Both the position numbers and the translations under genes were made by a program. A DNA stretch of 64,000 bases, taken from Gordonia sp. SL306. GTDB taxonomy: Bacteria > Actinomycetota > Actinomycetes > Mycobacteriales > Mycobacteriaceae. A model generated the notes under the pieces. That model did no database searches. It was not told the DNA's origin and saw only the letters and a list, made by a program, of their open reading frames with translations. This document shows, one piece after another, positions 36,766-45,112 of the stretch (positions are counted from its first letter, which is position 1; every line of letters begins with the position of its first letter). The stretch is taken from NCBI RefSeq assembly GCF_026625785.1, contig NZ_CP113063.1:3782001-3846000 (forward strand). Reading direction: 5' to 3'.

Positions 36766-36968
36766 TTCGAGACGCTTCGCTCCTCAGGGGGCGGATAGCG
36801 ACGCTCGGCATTCTGCTGATCGAGTAGCGGCCGAGGCGCCAGCCGAGGGCGTGTATCGAGATCATGGGCGCGTGGCCTCGATACGGGCTCCGCTGGCGCT
36901 CCGCCCTACTCGGCCGGCGGAGGGGGCTGCGTTGGCGCTCCGCCCTGCTCGGCCGGTGGTAGGGCTCC
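36766..36968. repeat. REP-like palindromic element, copy 2 (compound)
   Basis: Begins CTTCGAGACGCTTCGCTC right after the tauD stop; contains TGATCGAGTAG...GTATCGAGATCA (about 36817-36863) and then GGCCTCGATACG...CTACTCGGCC (about 36874-36915), with a near duplication of GGCGCTCCGCCCT-GCTCGGCCGG. It looks like two partial elements side by side. Same family as 15621 and 51626. Confidence 0.7.
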
Positions 36969-36974
36969 GCTTAT

Positions 36975-37036
36975 TCAACCAATGGGTTGACAAGGGTGGC
37001 AGCCCGGCGCACACTCGTATTCAACCAAACGGTTGA
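36975..37036. promoter_or_regulatory. two ArsR-type operators around the promoter of the 37048 operon
   Basis: TCAACC-AATG-GGTTGA (36975-36990) and TCAACC-AAAC-GGTTGA (37021-37036) are identical-arm palindromes 46 bases apart. The first overlaps a perfect -35 TTGACA (36987-36992); the second abuts the ribosome site GAGGAGGAG. This is a textbook autoregulation layout for the ArsR gene that follows. Confidence 0.8.
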
Positions 37037-37047
37037 GGAGGAGTCAG

Positions 37048-37425
37048 GTGGCCGACGAGCTGTCAAAGATGTTCGCCGCTCTCGCGGACCCGACACGGCG
37101 CGACATGGTCGCGCGGCTGGCGGTGTCCGACGCGACGGTCAGTCAGCTCGCCGACCCGTACGACGTCAGCATTCAGGCGGTGTCCAAGCACCTGAAGGTG
37201 CTCGAGGAGGCCGGTCTGGTGACCCGTACCCGGGAGGCGCAGACCCGCCCGGTCCATCTGGAAGCGGAGGTGTTCGACCTCATGACCAAGTGGATCGAGC
37301 GTTATCGCAGGCAGGCAGAAGAGCGCTATCAGCGTCTCGACGCCCTGCTCGCGGAGATGAACGACGGCCCCGCGGCACAACGTCGCGAGGACGACAGACC
37401 ACGACGGAAAGGAAAGGCATCATGA
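37048..37425 (+). CDS. ArsR family repressor without cysteines
   Basis: A 125-residue winged-helix regulator. MFAALADPTRRDMVARLA, then ATVSQLADPYDVSIQAVSKH with the recognition helix and LKVLEEAGLVTRTREAQTR (wing) are typical. There is no cysteine, so it is not a thiol-type metal sensor; this subgroup is usually encoded beside SRPBCC/AHSA1 proteins, as here. The C-terminal helix WIERYRRQAEERYQRL would be the dimer helix. The GTG start follows GAGGAGGAG and two operators; autoregulation is likely. Its stop overlaps the SRPBCC start by 4 bases. Confidence 0.92.
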   Translation: MADELSKMFAALADPTRRDMVARLAVSDATVSQLADPYDVSIQAVSKHLKVLEEAGLVTRTREAQTRPVHLEAEVFDLMTKWIERYRRQAEERYQRLDALLAEMNDGPAAQRREDDRPRRKGKAS

Positions 37426-37916
37426 GCGCAGTACAGACCCGTTATCCGGAGGCCGCGATCGAAGCGGACAAGGAGGTCCCGATCATCCGGATCACCCGCG
37501 ATTTCCGCGGTACTCCCGCCCAGCTGATGAAGGCGCACACCGATCCCGAACTGTTCGTCCGGTGGGTGGGGCCGAGTTCGATCAGCAACCGGATCATCGA
37601 CTGGGACGTCCGCGACGGAGGCAGCTGGCGATACGTCTCCGAGCGCGACGGCGAGCAATTCGGCTTCCGTGGATGTTTCCACTCGGTCTCCGACGACAAG
37701 GTCGTGCAGACCTTCACCTTCGAGGGGATGCCGGACCAGGTGGCCCTCGAGACGCTGTGGTTCGAGGATCTCGGCGACGGCACCACACGTCTGCATGCCC
37801 AGTCTCTGTGCGACAGCTTCGAGGCGCGCGACGGGTGGCTCGCATCGGGCATGGAGGTCGGCGTCAACGAGGGATACGACGCACTCGAGAACCTGCTCAC
37901 GTCGGGCGAGGTGTGA
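37422..37916 (+). CDS. SRPBCC/AHSA1 family protein
   Basis: A 164-residue protein with the AHSA1-type SRPBCC fold: ITRDFRGTPAQLMKAHTDPE, LFVRWVGPSSISNRI, then VRDGGSWRYVSERDGEQFGF and the C-terminal helix GWLASGMEVGVNEGYDALENL. The role is probably binding or conversion of a hydrophobic ligand; the pair with an ArsR regulator is very common in actinobacteria, but a specific ligand is not known to me. Translationally coupled to arsR (ATGA) with AAAGGAAAGG upstream. The next gene starts 5 bases after the stop. Confidence 0.9.
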   Translation: MSAVQTRYPEAAIEADKEVPIIRITRDFRGTPAQLMKAHTDPELFVRWVGPSSISNRIIDWDVRDGGSWRYVSERDGEQFGFRGCFHSVSDDKVVQTFTFEGMPDQVALETLWFEDLGDGTTRLHAQSLCDSFEARDGWLASGMEVGVNEGYDALENLLTSGEV

Positions 37917-37921
37917 GCCCG

Positions 37922-38506
37922 ATGGCCGACTCCATCGTCGGGCTCTCGCCTGCCGAGCGCCATCGCGTCGTCGCGGAAGACTTCGCCGCGCAGATCGCCG
38001 CCGTGTCGGACTGGGATGCGGCGACGCCGGTCGACGGATGGGTGGCACGTGACGTCGTCGCGCACCTCGTCGAGTGGTTTCCCGGATTCCTCGCCGGTGG
38101 CGGAGTGGAGTTGCCCGCCGGCCCGCCCGTCGCCGACGATCCGGCCGCCGCGTGGAAGGCACATGCCGCGGCCGTTCAGGCGCTGCTCGACGGCCCGTCC
38201 GCCGACGACACCTTCGCCCATCCGATGGCCGGTGAGCACCGGTTGGCCGACGCGATCGACCAGTTCTACACCGCCGACGTCTACATGCACACATGGGACC
38301 TCGCGACGTCGGCGGGCCACGCGCCGGCGCTGGACCCCGCGTTCGCCGAGTACCTGCGCTCGGGGATGGTCGGGATCGAGGAGATGTTGCGTGCATCGGG
38401 GCAGTACGGACCGGCCGTCCCGGTCGCCGACGACGCCGATCCGGTGTCGCGGCTCGTCGGATTCATCGGCCGCGATCCGGGGTGGTCCCCACCTTCGCCG
38501 AGGTGA
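37922..38506 (+). CDS. TIGR03086-type metal-binding (DinB/MDMPI-like) protein
   Basis: A 194-residue four-helix protein of the DinB/mycothiol-dependent maleylpyruvate isomerase group. Likely metal-binding histidines are in ARDVVAHLVEWFPGFL and YTADVYMHTWDLATS, spaced as in TIGR03086 proteins. Such proteins can be mycothiol-dependent transferases, which fits an actinobacterium, but the reaction is unknown. ATG 37922 has GAGG 11 bases upstream; GTG 37913 (overlapping the previous stop) is an alternative. It forms the third gene of the ArsR operon. Confidence 0.85.
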   Translation: MADSIVGLSPAERHRVVAEDFAAQIAAVSDWDAATPVDGWVARDVVAHLVEWFPGFLAGGGVELPAGPPVADDPAAAWKAHAAAVQALLDGPSADDTFAHPMAGEHRLADAIDQFYTADVYMHTWDLATSAGHAPALDPAFAEYLRSGMVGIEEMLRASGQYGPAVPVADDADPVSRLVGFIGRDPGWSPPSPR

Positions 38507-38523
38507 CCGCGTCCACTGCGGAG

Positions 38524-38529
38524 TACCGT
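38524..38529 (+). promoter_or_regulatory. -10 box TACCGT, probable leaderless start at 38537
   Basis: TACCGT lies 7 bases before GTG 38537. This argues for 38537 rather than the in-frame GTG at 38528, which overlaps the box. Confidence 0.4.
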
Positions 38530-38536
38530 GGACCAG

Positions 38537-39973
38537 GTGCCAGAGGAGAACTTCACCACACATACCTCCCAGACCACCGAAACCCATCACCCGTCGCCCC
38601 GAACACTCGGTGAGCTGCGCGCGAGTGGCCACATCCAGCGCAGTGTGCGCGACGAGATCCGCAACAACCTGCTGAGTGCGTTGCGCGAGGGTCGCGATCC
38701 CTGGCCCGGCATCGTCGGGTTCGAGGCGACCGTGATCCCACAACTCGAGCGCGCTCTGATCGCCGGACACGATGTGGTGATGCTGGGCGAACGCGGTCAG
38801 GGCAAGACCCGCATCCTGCGAACACTGGTCGGTCTGCTCGACGAATGGACTCCGGTGATCACCGGTTCCGAACTCGGCGAGCACCCCTTTGAGCCGATCA
38901 CCCCGGGATCCATCCGTAAGGCGGCCAATCTGCTCGACGATCTGCCGATCGAATGGCGTCATCGCAGCCAGCGTTATGCCGAGAAGCTCGCCACCCCCGA
39001 CACGTCGGTCGCCGACCTGGTCGGCGACATCGATCCGATGAAGGTGGCCGAGGGGCGCAGCCTCGGTGATCCGGAGACCATCCACTTCGGTCTGATCCCA
39101 CGGTCCCATCGCGGCATCGTCGCCATCAACGAACTCCCCGATCTCGCCGAGCGCATCCAGGTGTCGATGCTGAATGTCATGGAGGAACGTGACATCCAGG
39201 TCCGTGGTTACACGCTGCGCCTGCCGCTCGACGTCCTCGTGATGGCCAGCGCGAACCCGGAGGACTACACCAACCGCGGCCGCATCATCACGCCGCTCAA
39301 GGACCGTTTCGGCGCCGAGATCCGGACGCACTATCCGCTGGAACTCGACGACGAGATCGCGGTGATCGAGCAGGAGGCCGACCTCACTGCGACTGTGCCG
39401 ACCTTCATCACCGAGATCCTCGCGCGGTTCACCCGTTATGCCCGTGACCATCCGTCGATCGATCAACGCTCCGGTGTCTCCGCGCGCTTCTCGATCGCAG
39501 GGGCGGAGACCGTGGCGGCTGCTGCACTCCATCGGGCGACGGTCACCGGGGAGGACGTGGCGGTGGCGCGGGTCGTCGATCTCGAGTCGGTGATCGAGGT
39601 GCTGCGGGGCAAGATCGAGTTCGAATCCGGTGAGGAGGGGCGCGAACTCGAGATCCTCGAACACCTGATGCGCAAATCGGTTGCCGACACCGTGCGCGCG
39701 CATCTCGGCGGCATCGAAATGGCTCCGCTGGTGGACGCATTGGAGAACGGTGAACCCGTCGTGACCGGTGATCGCGTCACCGCGACCGATCTGCTCGGAT
39801 CGATCCCCGACCCGGAGACCACCTCCGCGGTCCTCGACGACATCGCCGCCCGCCTCGACGCTGAGGTCGACGGCGAACGCGCCAGCGCGATCGAGCTGGC
39901 GCTGGAGGGCCTCTTCCTCGCCCGGCGGATCGGCAAGGAAGCCGACGAGGCCGGGCAGACGATCTACGGCTGA
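38537..39973 (+). CDS. MoxR/magnesium-chelatase-type AAA+ ATPase (Rv0958-like)
   Basis: A 478-residue AAA+ protein. Walker A is GERGQGKTR, followed by ELGEHPFEPITPG, the sensor/Walker B stretch GIVAINELPDLAERIQ and LNVMEERDIQVRGYTL, then MASANPEDYTNRGRI. This is the ChlI/MoxR helix-2-insert class, partners of VWA-domain proteins. A VWA gene lies immediately downstream, as in Rv0958-Rv0959, so the two likely form a chaperone-like complex that inserts a cofactor or remodels a protein. The chelatase H and D catalytic subunits are absent here, so real magnesium chelation is doubtful. Confidence 0.9.
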   Translation: MPEENFTTHTSQTTETHHPSPRTLGELRASGHIQRSVRDEIRNNLLSALREGRDPWPGIVGFEATVIPQLERALIAGHDVVMLGERGQGKTRILRTLVGLLDEWTPVITGSELGEHPFEPITPGSIRKAANLLDDLPIEWRHRSQRYAEKLATPDTSVADLVGDIDPMKVAEGRSLGDPETIHFGLIPRSHRGIVAINELPDLAERIQVSMLNVMEERDIQVRGYTLRLPLDVLVMASANPEDYTNRGRIITPLKDRFGAEIRTHYPLELDDEIAVIEQEADLTATVPTFITEILARFTRYARDHPSIDQRSGVSARFSIAGAETVAAAALHRATVTGEDVAVARVVDLESVIEVLRGKIEFESGEEGRELEILEHLMRKSVADTVRAHLGGIEMAPLVDALENGEPVVTGDRVTATDLLGSIPDPETTSAVLDDIAARLDAEVDGERASAIELALEGLFLARRIGKEADEAGQTIYG

Positions 39974-40006
39974 GTTCGACCGCTGGAGAAACGGGAGCCG
40001 AACACC

Positions 40007-42004
40007 ATGGTGCACAAGAGTTTCCACCGATCACGGTATCAGCGTTACGTCGGTGGCCCGGATCCGCTGGCGCCGCCGGTCGACCTCCGGGAAGCGTTGC
40101 GGGACATCGGCGACGACGTCATGGCCGGCTCGTCGCCGCAGCGTGCCCTGCGGGAGTTCCTCCGTCGCGGCACGCCGGACATGCGAGGGCTGGACAAGCT
40201 CCGCGAGCAAGCCGAACGCCGTCGTCAGGAGTTGCTGAAGCAGCGGAATCTCGACGGCACCTTCGCCGAGATCCGTGAACTCCTCGACCGTGCGGTCCTC
40301 GAGGAGCGCAAGCAGCTCGCGCGCGATCTCGACGACGACGCGCGGTTCAAGGAGATGCAGATCGGCAGTCTTCCCCCGTCGACCGCGCAGGCCGTCGAAG
40401 AACTGTCGGAATACGATTGGCGCAGCCCGCAGGCACGGGAGGACTACGAGAAGATCAAGGATCTGCTCGGGCGGGAACTCCTCGACCAGCGTTTCGCTGG
40501 GATGAAGGAAGCCCTCGAAGGCGCGAATGAGCAGGATCGGCAACGTGTCTCGGAGATGCTCTCCGATCTCAACGAGTTGCTCGATGCGCACAATCGCGGT
40601 GAGGACACCACCGAGCAGTTCGACGAGTTCATGAACAAGCACGGGGACTTCTTCCCGGAGAATCCGCGTAACACATCCGAACTCATCGATTCGCTGGCGC
40701 AGCGTGCGGCCGCGGCCCAGCAGTTCTACAACTCGCTGACACCCGAACAACGCGCGGAACTGGATCAGCTGGCCCAGCAGGCTTTCGGATCGCCGGAGCT
40801 GATGAGCCAGCTGTCGCAGATGGATTCGGCACTGCGTGAAGCGCGGCCCGGTCTCGACTGGGACAACGCGCAGTCGTTCTCGGGCGAGCAGCAGATGGGC
40901 CTGGGGCAAGGGGCTGCCGCGTTACGCGACATCTCCGAGCTGGAGGCTCTCAGCGAGCAGCTGTCCCAGCAATACGCCGGCGCTCAGATGGACGACCTCG
41001 ACCTCGATGCGCTGGCCCGCCAGCTCGGCGACGAGGCCGCGGTCGACGCGCAACGCCTCGCCGAACTGGAGAAGGCCTTGTCGGAGGAGGGATTCTTCGA
41101 TCGCACCTCGGATGGACAATTGCGGCTGAGTCCGAAGGCCATGCGGCAGCTCGGAGAGTCGATCTTCCGCGACATCGCCGAGCAACTGTCGGGTCGCGGA
41201 GATCGCCAGACCCGCCGAACGGGTGCCCTCGGGGAGCCGACGGGGGCCTCGCGCGAATGGGAATTCGGCGACACCGACCCCTGGGACGTGACCCGTACGG
41301 TGTCGAACGCGGTGTTGCGCACCGTTTCCGAGAGTGACGAGCCGTCGCTGATGTCGGCGGAGATGGCCCGTGGGGGCGTGCGCATCGACGTCCGCGACGT
41401 GGAGGTCGCCGAGACCGAGGCCCGCACCCAGGCCGCCGTCGTGCTGCTGGTGGACACCTCGTTCTCGATGGAGATGGAGGGCCGGTGGACGCCCATGAAG
41501 CGCACTGCCATCGCGCTCAACCACCTGATCTCCACACGCTTCCGCAGCGACGAACTGCATCTCATCGCATTCGGCAGGTATGCCAGGTCCATCGACATCG
41601 CCGAGCTGACCGGGCTGCAGCCGCGAATGGAGCAGGGGACCAACCTGCATCACGCCCTGCTGCTCGCCCAGCGTCACCTCCGCCGGTTCCCGAATGCGCA
41701 ACCGGTGGTCCTCGTCGTCACCGACGGCGAACCGACCGCGCATCTCGATCCCAGCGGCGAACCGTTCTTCTTCTATCCGCCACACCCGCAGACGATTGCG
41801 GTCACCGTCCGCGAACTCGACCACGTGTCGCGGCTCGGGGCGCAGGTGACGTTCTTCCGGCTCGGCGAGGACCCCGGGCTGGCCCACTTCATGGATCAGA
41901 TCGCCCGCCGGATCGGTGGCCGTGTGGTCGCGCCGGACGTCGACGGACTCGGAGCCGCCGTCGTCGGGGACTACCTGCGATCGCGGCGCGGTCATCGACG
42001 ATGA
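40007..42004 (+). CDS. VWA-domain protein, partner of the AAA+ ATPase (Rv0959-like)
   Basis: A 665-residue cytoplasmic protein. The first 430 residues are charged and mostly helical, rich in Gln/Glu/Arg (REQAERRRQELLKQ, SGEQQMGLGQGAAALRD). The von Willebrand A domain occupies the last 200 residues with an intact MIDAS: LLVDTSFSMEMEG (DxSxS near 483-487), a threonine in MEQGTNLHHALLL, and VVTDGEPTAHL. No membrane segment. ATG 40007 is 33 bases after the ATPase stop with GGGAG before it. VWA/MoxR pairs act together with metal-dependent contacts; the client is unknown. Confidence 0.9.
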   Translation: MVHKSFHRSRYQRYVGGPDPLAPPVDLREALRDIGDDVMAGSSPQRALREFLRRGTPDMRGLDKLREQAERRRQELLKQRNLDGTFAEIRELLDRAVLEERKQLARDLDDDARFKEMQIGSLPPSTAQAVEELSEYDWRSPQAREDYEKIKDLLGRELLDQRFAGMKEALEGANEQDRQRVSEMLSDLNELLDAHNRGEDTTEQFDEFMNKHGDFFPENPRNTSELIDSLAQRAAAAQQFYNSLTPEQRAELDQLAQQAFGSPELMSQLSQMDSALREARPGLDWDNAQSFSGEQQMGLGQGAAALRDISELEALSEQLSQQYAGAQMDDLDLDALARQLGDEAAVDAQRLAELEKALSEEGFFDRTSDGQLRLSPKAMRQLGESIFRDIAEQLSGRGDRQTRRTGALGEPTGASREWEFGDTDPWDVTRTVSNAVLRTVSESDEPSLMSAEMARGGVRIDVRDVEVAETEARTQAAVVLLVDTSFSMEMEGRWTPMKRTAIALNHLISTRFRSDELHLIAFGRYARSIDIAELTGLQPRMEQGTNLHHALLLAQRHLRRFPNAQPVVLVVTDGEPTAHLDPSGEPFFFYPPHPQTIAVTVRELDHVSRLGAQVTFFRLGEDPGLAHFMDQIARRIGGRVVAPDVDGLGAAVVGDYLRSRRGHRR

Positions 42005-42115
42005 ATCGAAGCTCCTCAGGGTGGCGGATCAGGGTTTCCTGGGTGTCCGCCCAGTAGGGCGGGCCCGGTAGGGCAATCGACGAAAATCAGGGTGGTCGCG
42101 CCGATGTACGCCCAC

Positions 42116-42121
42116 TAGGCT
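42116..42121 (+). promoter_or_regulatory. -10 box TAGGCT, probable leaderless start of the DUF1707 gene
   Basis: TAGGCT ends 8 bases before GTG 42130; CACTAGGCT is shared with the purN promoter. Confidence 0.45.
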
Positions 42122-42129
42122 CGAACCTT

Positions 42130-42771
42130 GTGACATCCCCCGAGGATCTACCGGCCCCCGACGACCGCCGAGCTCGTCTGCGGGCCGCCGACACCGATCG
42201 TGAACTCGTGCACCAGATCCTGTCCGCCGCGATGGCCGGCGGCAGTCTCTCACCTGCCGAGTACGAGGAGCGCGCGGGAAAAGCCGTCTCGGCGAGGACA
42301 TTCGGTGAGCTCGACGAGCTCACCGACGATCTCCCGGTGGGTCAACTCGGGGTGCCGATGCCCTTCGTCGGTGAACCCTCCGTCAGTCGGGTCGTCCCGG
42401 GCTCGGGGCGCTCGCCGGTGGCACATCGGTTCGCGCTGATGTCGGCCGCGGAGATCAAGGGCACTGTCGTGGTGGCGGACTCCATCACGGCCACCGCGAT
42501 CATGGGCTCCGTGGAGATCGACCTCAGGGAGGCCGAGTTCACCGCTGCGGTCCTCACCATCCGTTGTACCGCGATCATGGGGGCCGTCGACATCACCGTG
42601 CCACCCGATGTCGCCGTCGAGGTCAACGGCTGGCCGATCATGGGCGGGTTCGGTGGCCGTGCGTCAGGACCGGGCATGCCGGGTGCGCCGACTGTCCGGG
42701 TCGTCGGGTTCGCATTGATGGGCGGCGTCGAGGTCAAGCGCAAGGACCGCAAACAGCGGACACCGTCCTAG
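42130..42771 (+). CDS. DUF1707 domain protein with LiaF-like C-terminal half
   Basis: A 213-residue soluble protein. The DUF1707 domain occupies about 15-70: LRAADTDRELVHQILSAAMA, then GSLSPAEYEERAGKAVSART and FGELDELTDDLP. The C-terminal half is a right-handed beta pattern (AAEIKGTVVVADSITATAIM, ATAIMGSVEIDLREAEFT, CTAIMGAVDITVPPDVAVEV) with three IMG(S/A)V(E/D)I repeats, typical of the cell-wall-active-antibiotics-response family. No membrane segment is present. It is probably an envelope-stress accessory; function is unproven. The same family (Rv0966c) lies in this part of the M. tuberculosis genome. Confidence 0.88.
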   Translation: MTSPEDLPAPDDRRARLRAADTDRELVHQILSAAMAGGSLSPAEYEERAGKAVSARTFGELDELTDDLPVGQLGVPMPFVGEPSVSRVVPGSGRSPVAHRFALMSAAEIKGTVVVADSITATAIMGSVEIDLREAEFTAAVLTIRCTAIMGAVDITVPPDVAVEVNGWPIMGGFGGRASGPGMPGAPTVRVVGFALMGGVEVKRKDRKQRTPS

Positions 42772-42772
42772 C

Positions 42773-43738
42773 TCACGCGAGCAGAAAGGCGATGACCCCG
42801 ATCACGGGAATGGACGCCAGCGTGGTGATCAACGCGGTGTCGCGGGCCATGATCTGCCCACGTCGATACCGTGTCGCGTAGACGAGCACATTCTGGGCTG
42901 TCGGCAGCGCGGCGATCACCACCTGGGCGAACAACTGATGTCCCGTCTCGCCGAATCCCCACCGGGCGACGACGTAGACCAGCGCGGGCATCGCCACCAC
43001 CTTGAGGACCGAGGCCAGCGCGATCGCCCGGCGGGGGCTCTGGCCCTTCTTGAAGACGGCGACCCCGGTCAACGACAATCCGAACGCGAGAAGGGCGCCG
43101 GGCACCGACGCGTTGCCCAACATCTTCATCGGCTCCATGACCGCGGCGGGCGGCATCCACCCGACCGCGGAGATTACCAGTCCGGCAACCCCGCCGACGA
43201 CGATCGGGTTGGTCAGGGGCGCGACCACGGCGTCTCGGACAGTGGACGTGCGTGGTGCCGTGCCGGTGGCCGGATCGGTGACCGTGAGGTCGAGGGTGAT
43301 CAGAGCCATCGGCGAGTACACCAGGATCTGGAACAGCAGGAGAGGCGCGATGAACGACGCGTCGTCGAGGACGAAGATGGCGATCGGAAGGCCGAGGTTC
43401 ACGCTGTTCACGTACGACGACGCGAGGCCGCCGATCGCGAGTTCGGGGATCTCATTGCGAAGCCACAACCGAGCGACCACCACGTAGATCACGCCGATGG
43501 CGAGTGCGCTGCCACCCGCGATGACCAGCGTCGACGAAAAGATGACGGACAGGTCCGACGTGATCAGCGAGTGAAACAGCAGGGCTGGTGTGCACACGAA
43601 GAAGACGAGCCGGGACAACACCTCGTGGGCGCTGTCTCCGAGCACCCGGGTACGCCCGAGGATGTAGCCGATCCCCACCATGATGAAGATGACGGTGAAG
43701 CCCGAGACCACTCCTGACACCGGGCCGAGTGTATTCAC
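42773..43738 (-). CDS. AEC family transporter
   Basis: A 321-residue auxin-efflux-carrier-type permease with about ten spans arranged in two five-span halves. The first half has GFTVIFIMVGIGYILGR and LSRLVFFVCTPALLF, the usual crossing-point proline motif; the second half has NPIVVGGVAGLVISAVGW and LAFGLSLTGVAVFKKGQSP. Members export or exchange organic anions such as malate or malonate; the substrate cannot be inferred. GTG 43738 is the best start available, without a strong ribosome site. It ends one base after the convergent DUF1707 stop. Confidence 0.88.
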   Translation of the reverse strand: MNTLGPVSGVVSGFTVIFIMVGIGYILGRTRVLGDSAHEVLSRLVFFVCTPALLFHSLITSDLSVIFSSTLVIAGGSALAIGVIYVVVARLWLRNEIPELAIGGLASSYVNSVNLGLPIAIFVLDDASFIAPLLLFQILVYSPMALITLDLTVTDPATGTAPRTSTVRDAVVAPLTNPIVVGGVAGLVISAVGWMPPAAVMEPMKMLGNASVPGALLAFGLSLTGVAVFKKGQSPRRAIALASVLKVVAMPALVYVVARWGFGETGHQLFAQVVIAALPTAQNVLVYATRYRRGQIMARDTALITTLASIPVIGVIAFLLA

Positions 43739-43848
43739 CAGGTTGGACGCGACGTTCGCAGGTGCCCGGATGGTGGTGGGTCGACGACGACTCGGATCTG
43801 ATCACGCATCCGTTCGCATACGCTGGGCACCGTGGAAAGGACCATTCG

Positions 43849-44649
43849 ATGACGAATCCGACCGACGGCCCCCAGAATCCACAGGACGATCACGAGGCCG
43901 GTGACCAGACCGAGCCGGTGACCGATCGGTCACCCGCCGCCGACCGGGCCCCACAGCCGGAGTCGCAGGCAACCCATCCCGAGGGCTGGCAGCCGTACGG
44001 AACCGGCCCTCACGACGGCGCTGGATCCCAGTACGGCGCGGGATCCCAGTACGGGCCGGAGTCCGGATACGGAACGCCGTCGGGGCTCGCTGACACGACT
44101 GGATACGGGACGACCCCGCAGTACGGTTCGACCCAGCAGTACGGTTCGACCCAGCAGTACGGTTCGGCACAGCAGTACGGGGCATCGCCGCAACATGGAT
44201 CGGCGCAGTATGGCTCGGCACCGCAGCATGGATCGGCTCCGCAGTACGGCTCGGGCCCGCAATATGGGACGGCACCCCAATACGGGGCGGCACCCCAGTA
44301 CGGCACACCGCAGTACGGGGCATCGCCGCAGTACGGCGCCGCACCCCAGTACGGCGCACCCTATGGCGCGGGCTACCCGGGGATCCGTCAGACCAACGGA
44401 AAGGCGATCGCGGCTCTGATCTGCGGTATCGGATCCTTCCTGGTCTGTCCCGGTGTGTTCGGTGTGGTGGCGGTGATCCTCGGCAACTCGGCCCGCGACG
44501 AGATCGAGGCCTCGGCGGGCACCCAGGACGGTGAGGGCATGGCCAAGGCCGGGCTCATCCTCGGCTGGATCTCCATCGCCCTGGTGGTGATCTTCCTGCT
44601 GATCGCGCTGATCGCGCTGATCGTCGGGGCGTTCGCCACGTCGTCCTAG
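43849..44649 (+). CDS. DUF4190 membrane protein with a QYG-repeat N-terminus
   Basis: A 266-residue protein. Residues 1-60 are acidic and polar; residues about 60-175 are a low-complexity array of more than fifteen QYG-centred units ([23 protein letters not shown]). The C-terminal 85 residues form the DUF4190 unit: [36 protein letters not shown], then [19 protein letters not shown] and a hydrophobic end, giving two hairpin-like spans. The function is unknown; the disordered part is probably cytoplasmic. ATG 43849 follows GGAAAGGA. A -10-like TACGCT is at 43819. It diverges from the AEC gene and precedes rpmF. Confidence 0.85.
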   Translation: MTNPTDGPQNPQDDHEAGDQTEPVTDRSPAADRAPQPESQATHPEGWQPYGTGPHDGAGSQYGAGSQYGPESGYGTPSGLADTTGYGTTPQYGSTQQYGSTQQYGSAQQYGASPQHGSAQYGSAPQHGSAPQYGSGPQYGTAPQYGAAPQYGTPQYGASPQYGAAPQYGAPYGAGYPGIRQTNGKAIAALICGIGSFLVCPGVFGVVAVILGNSARDEIEASAGTQDGEGMAKAGLILGWISIALVVIFLLIALIALIVGAFATSS

Positions 44650-44668
44650 CCCCGGCAGGAACGACGTT

Positions 44669-44697
44669 TTGGAGCTTGGGCCGCGGGCCGGTAGTCT
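44669..44697 (+). promoter_or_regulatory. rpmF promoter
   Basis: TTGGAG (44669-44674), a 17-base spacer and TAGTCT (44692-44697), with transcription expected near 44704. This leaves a 5' leader of about 120 bases before rpmF, ending with TAGGAGAGGG as the ribosome site. Confidence 0.55.
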
Positions 44698-44824
44698 GGG
44701 GAGGTTGTGTGCCGCGCCTGACCGGCTCGAAAGCTGTGACAGTCCGGGCGCACGGATCGACGGGACCTACCGGCAGTCATGCCGGACGGTCCCCACAGAC
44801 TCGCACGTAGGAGAGGGCTCAACC

Positions 44825-44998
44825 ATGGCTGTACCCAAGCGCCGGATGTCGCGGGCGAACACCCGCAGCCGTCGTTCGCAGTGGAAAGCGGACAACCCGG
44901 CATTGCAAGAGGTGAAGGTGAACGGAGTCGCACAGCGCATTCCGCGTCGTCTCGTGAAGGCGGCCCAGGCCGGCATCATCGACCTGGATCGCCGCTGA
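44825..44998 (+). CDS. rpmF: 50S ribosomal protein L32 (bL32), zinc-free form
   Basis: A 57-residue basic protein beginning [20 protein letters not shown], the conserved bL32 N-terminus. It lacks the four cysteines of the zinc-ribbon form and ends GIIDLDRR, so it is the zinc-independent (C-minus) type. Actinobacteria may keep a separate zinc-containing paralogue; none is in the window. GGAGAGGG lies about 7 bases before ATG. A strong terminator follows 48 bases downstream. M. tuberculosis also has an rpmF a little before mprA. Confidence 0.93.
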   Translation: MAVPKRRMSRANTRSRRSQWKADNPALQEVKVNGVAQRIPRRLVKAAQAGIIDLDRR

Positions 44999-45046
44999 GC
45001 GCATACCGCTGACTTCGACGCCACGTCGAAGCCGCGAATACTTTCA

Positions 45047-45080
45047 CAACGACCGCCCCGGCCCGCCGGGGCGGTCGTTG
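45047..45080 (+). terminator. rpmF intrinsic terminator
   Basis: CAACGACCGCCCCGGC (45047-45062) and its complement (45065-45080) form a stem of about 15 bp with a tight loop, followed by TTGTGCTC. Confidence 0.85.
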
Positions 45081-45112
45081 TTGTGCTCACCCGCTGCTGA
45101 CACCATGATCGG

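Noticed and set aside
40007..42004. True magnesium chelatase D subunit
   Set aside because: It pairs with the ATPase and has a VWA domain, but no ChlH or tetrapyrrole genes are present and the same pair exists in organisms that make no chlorophyll.
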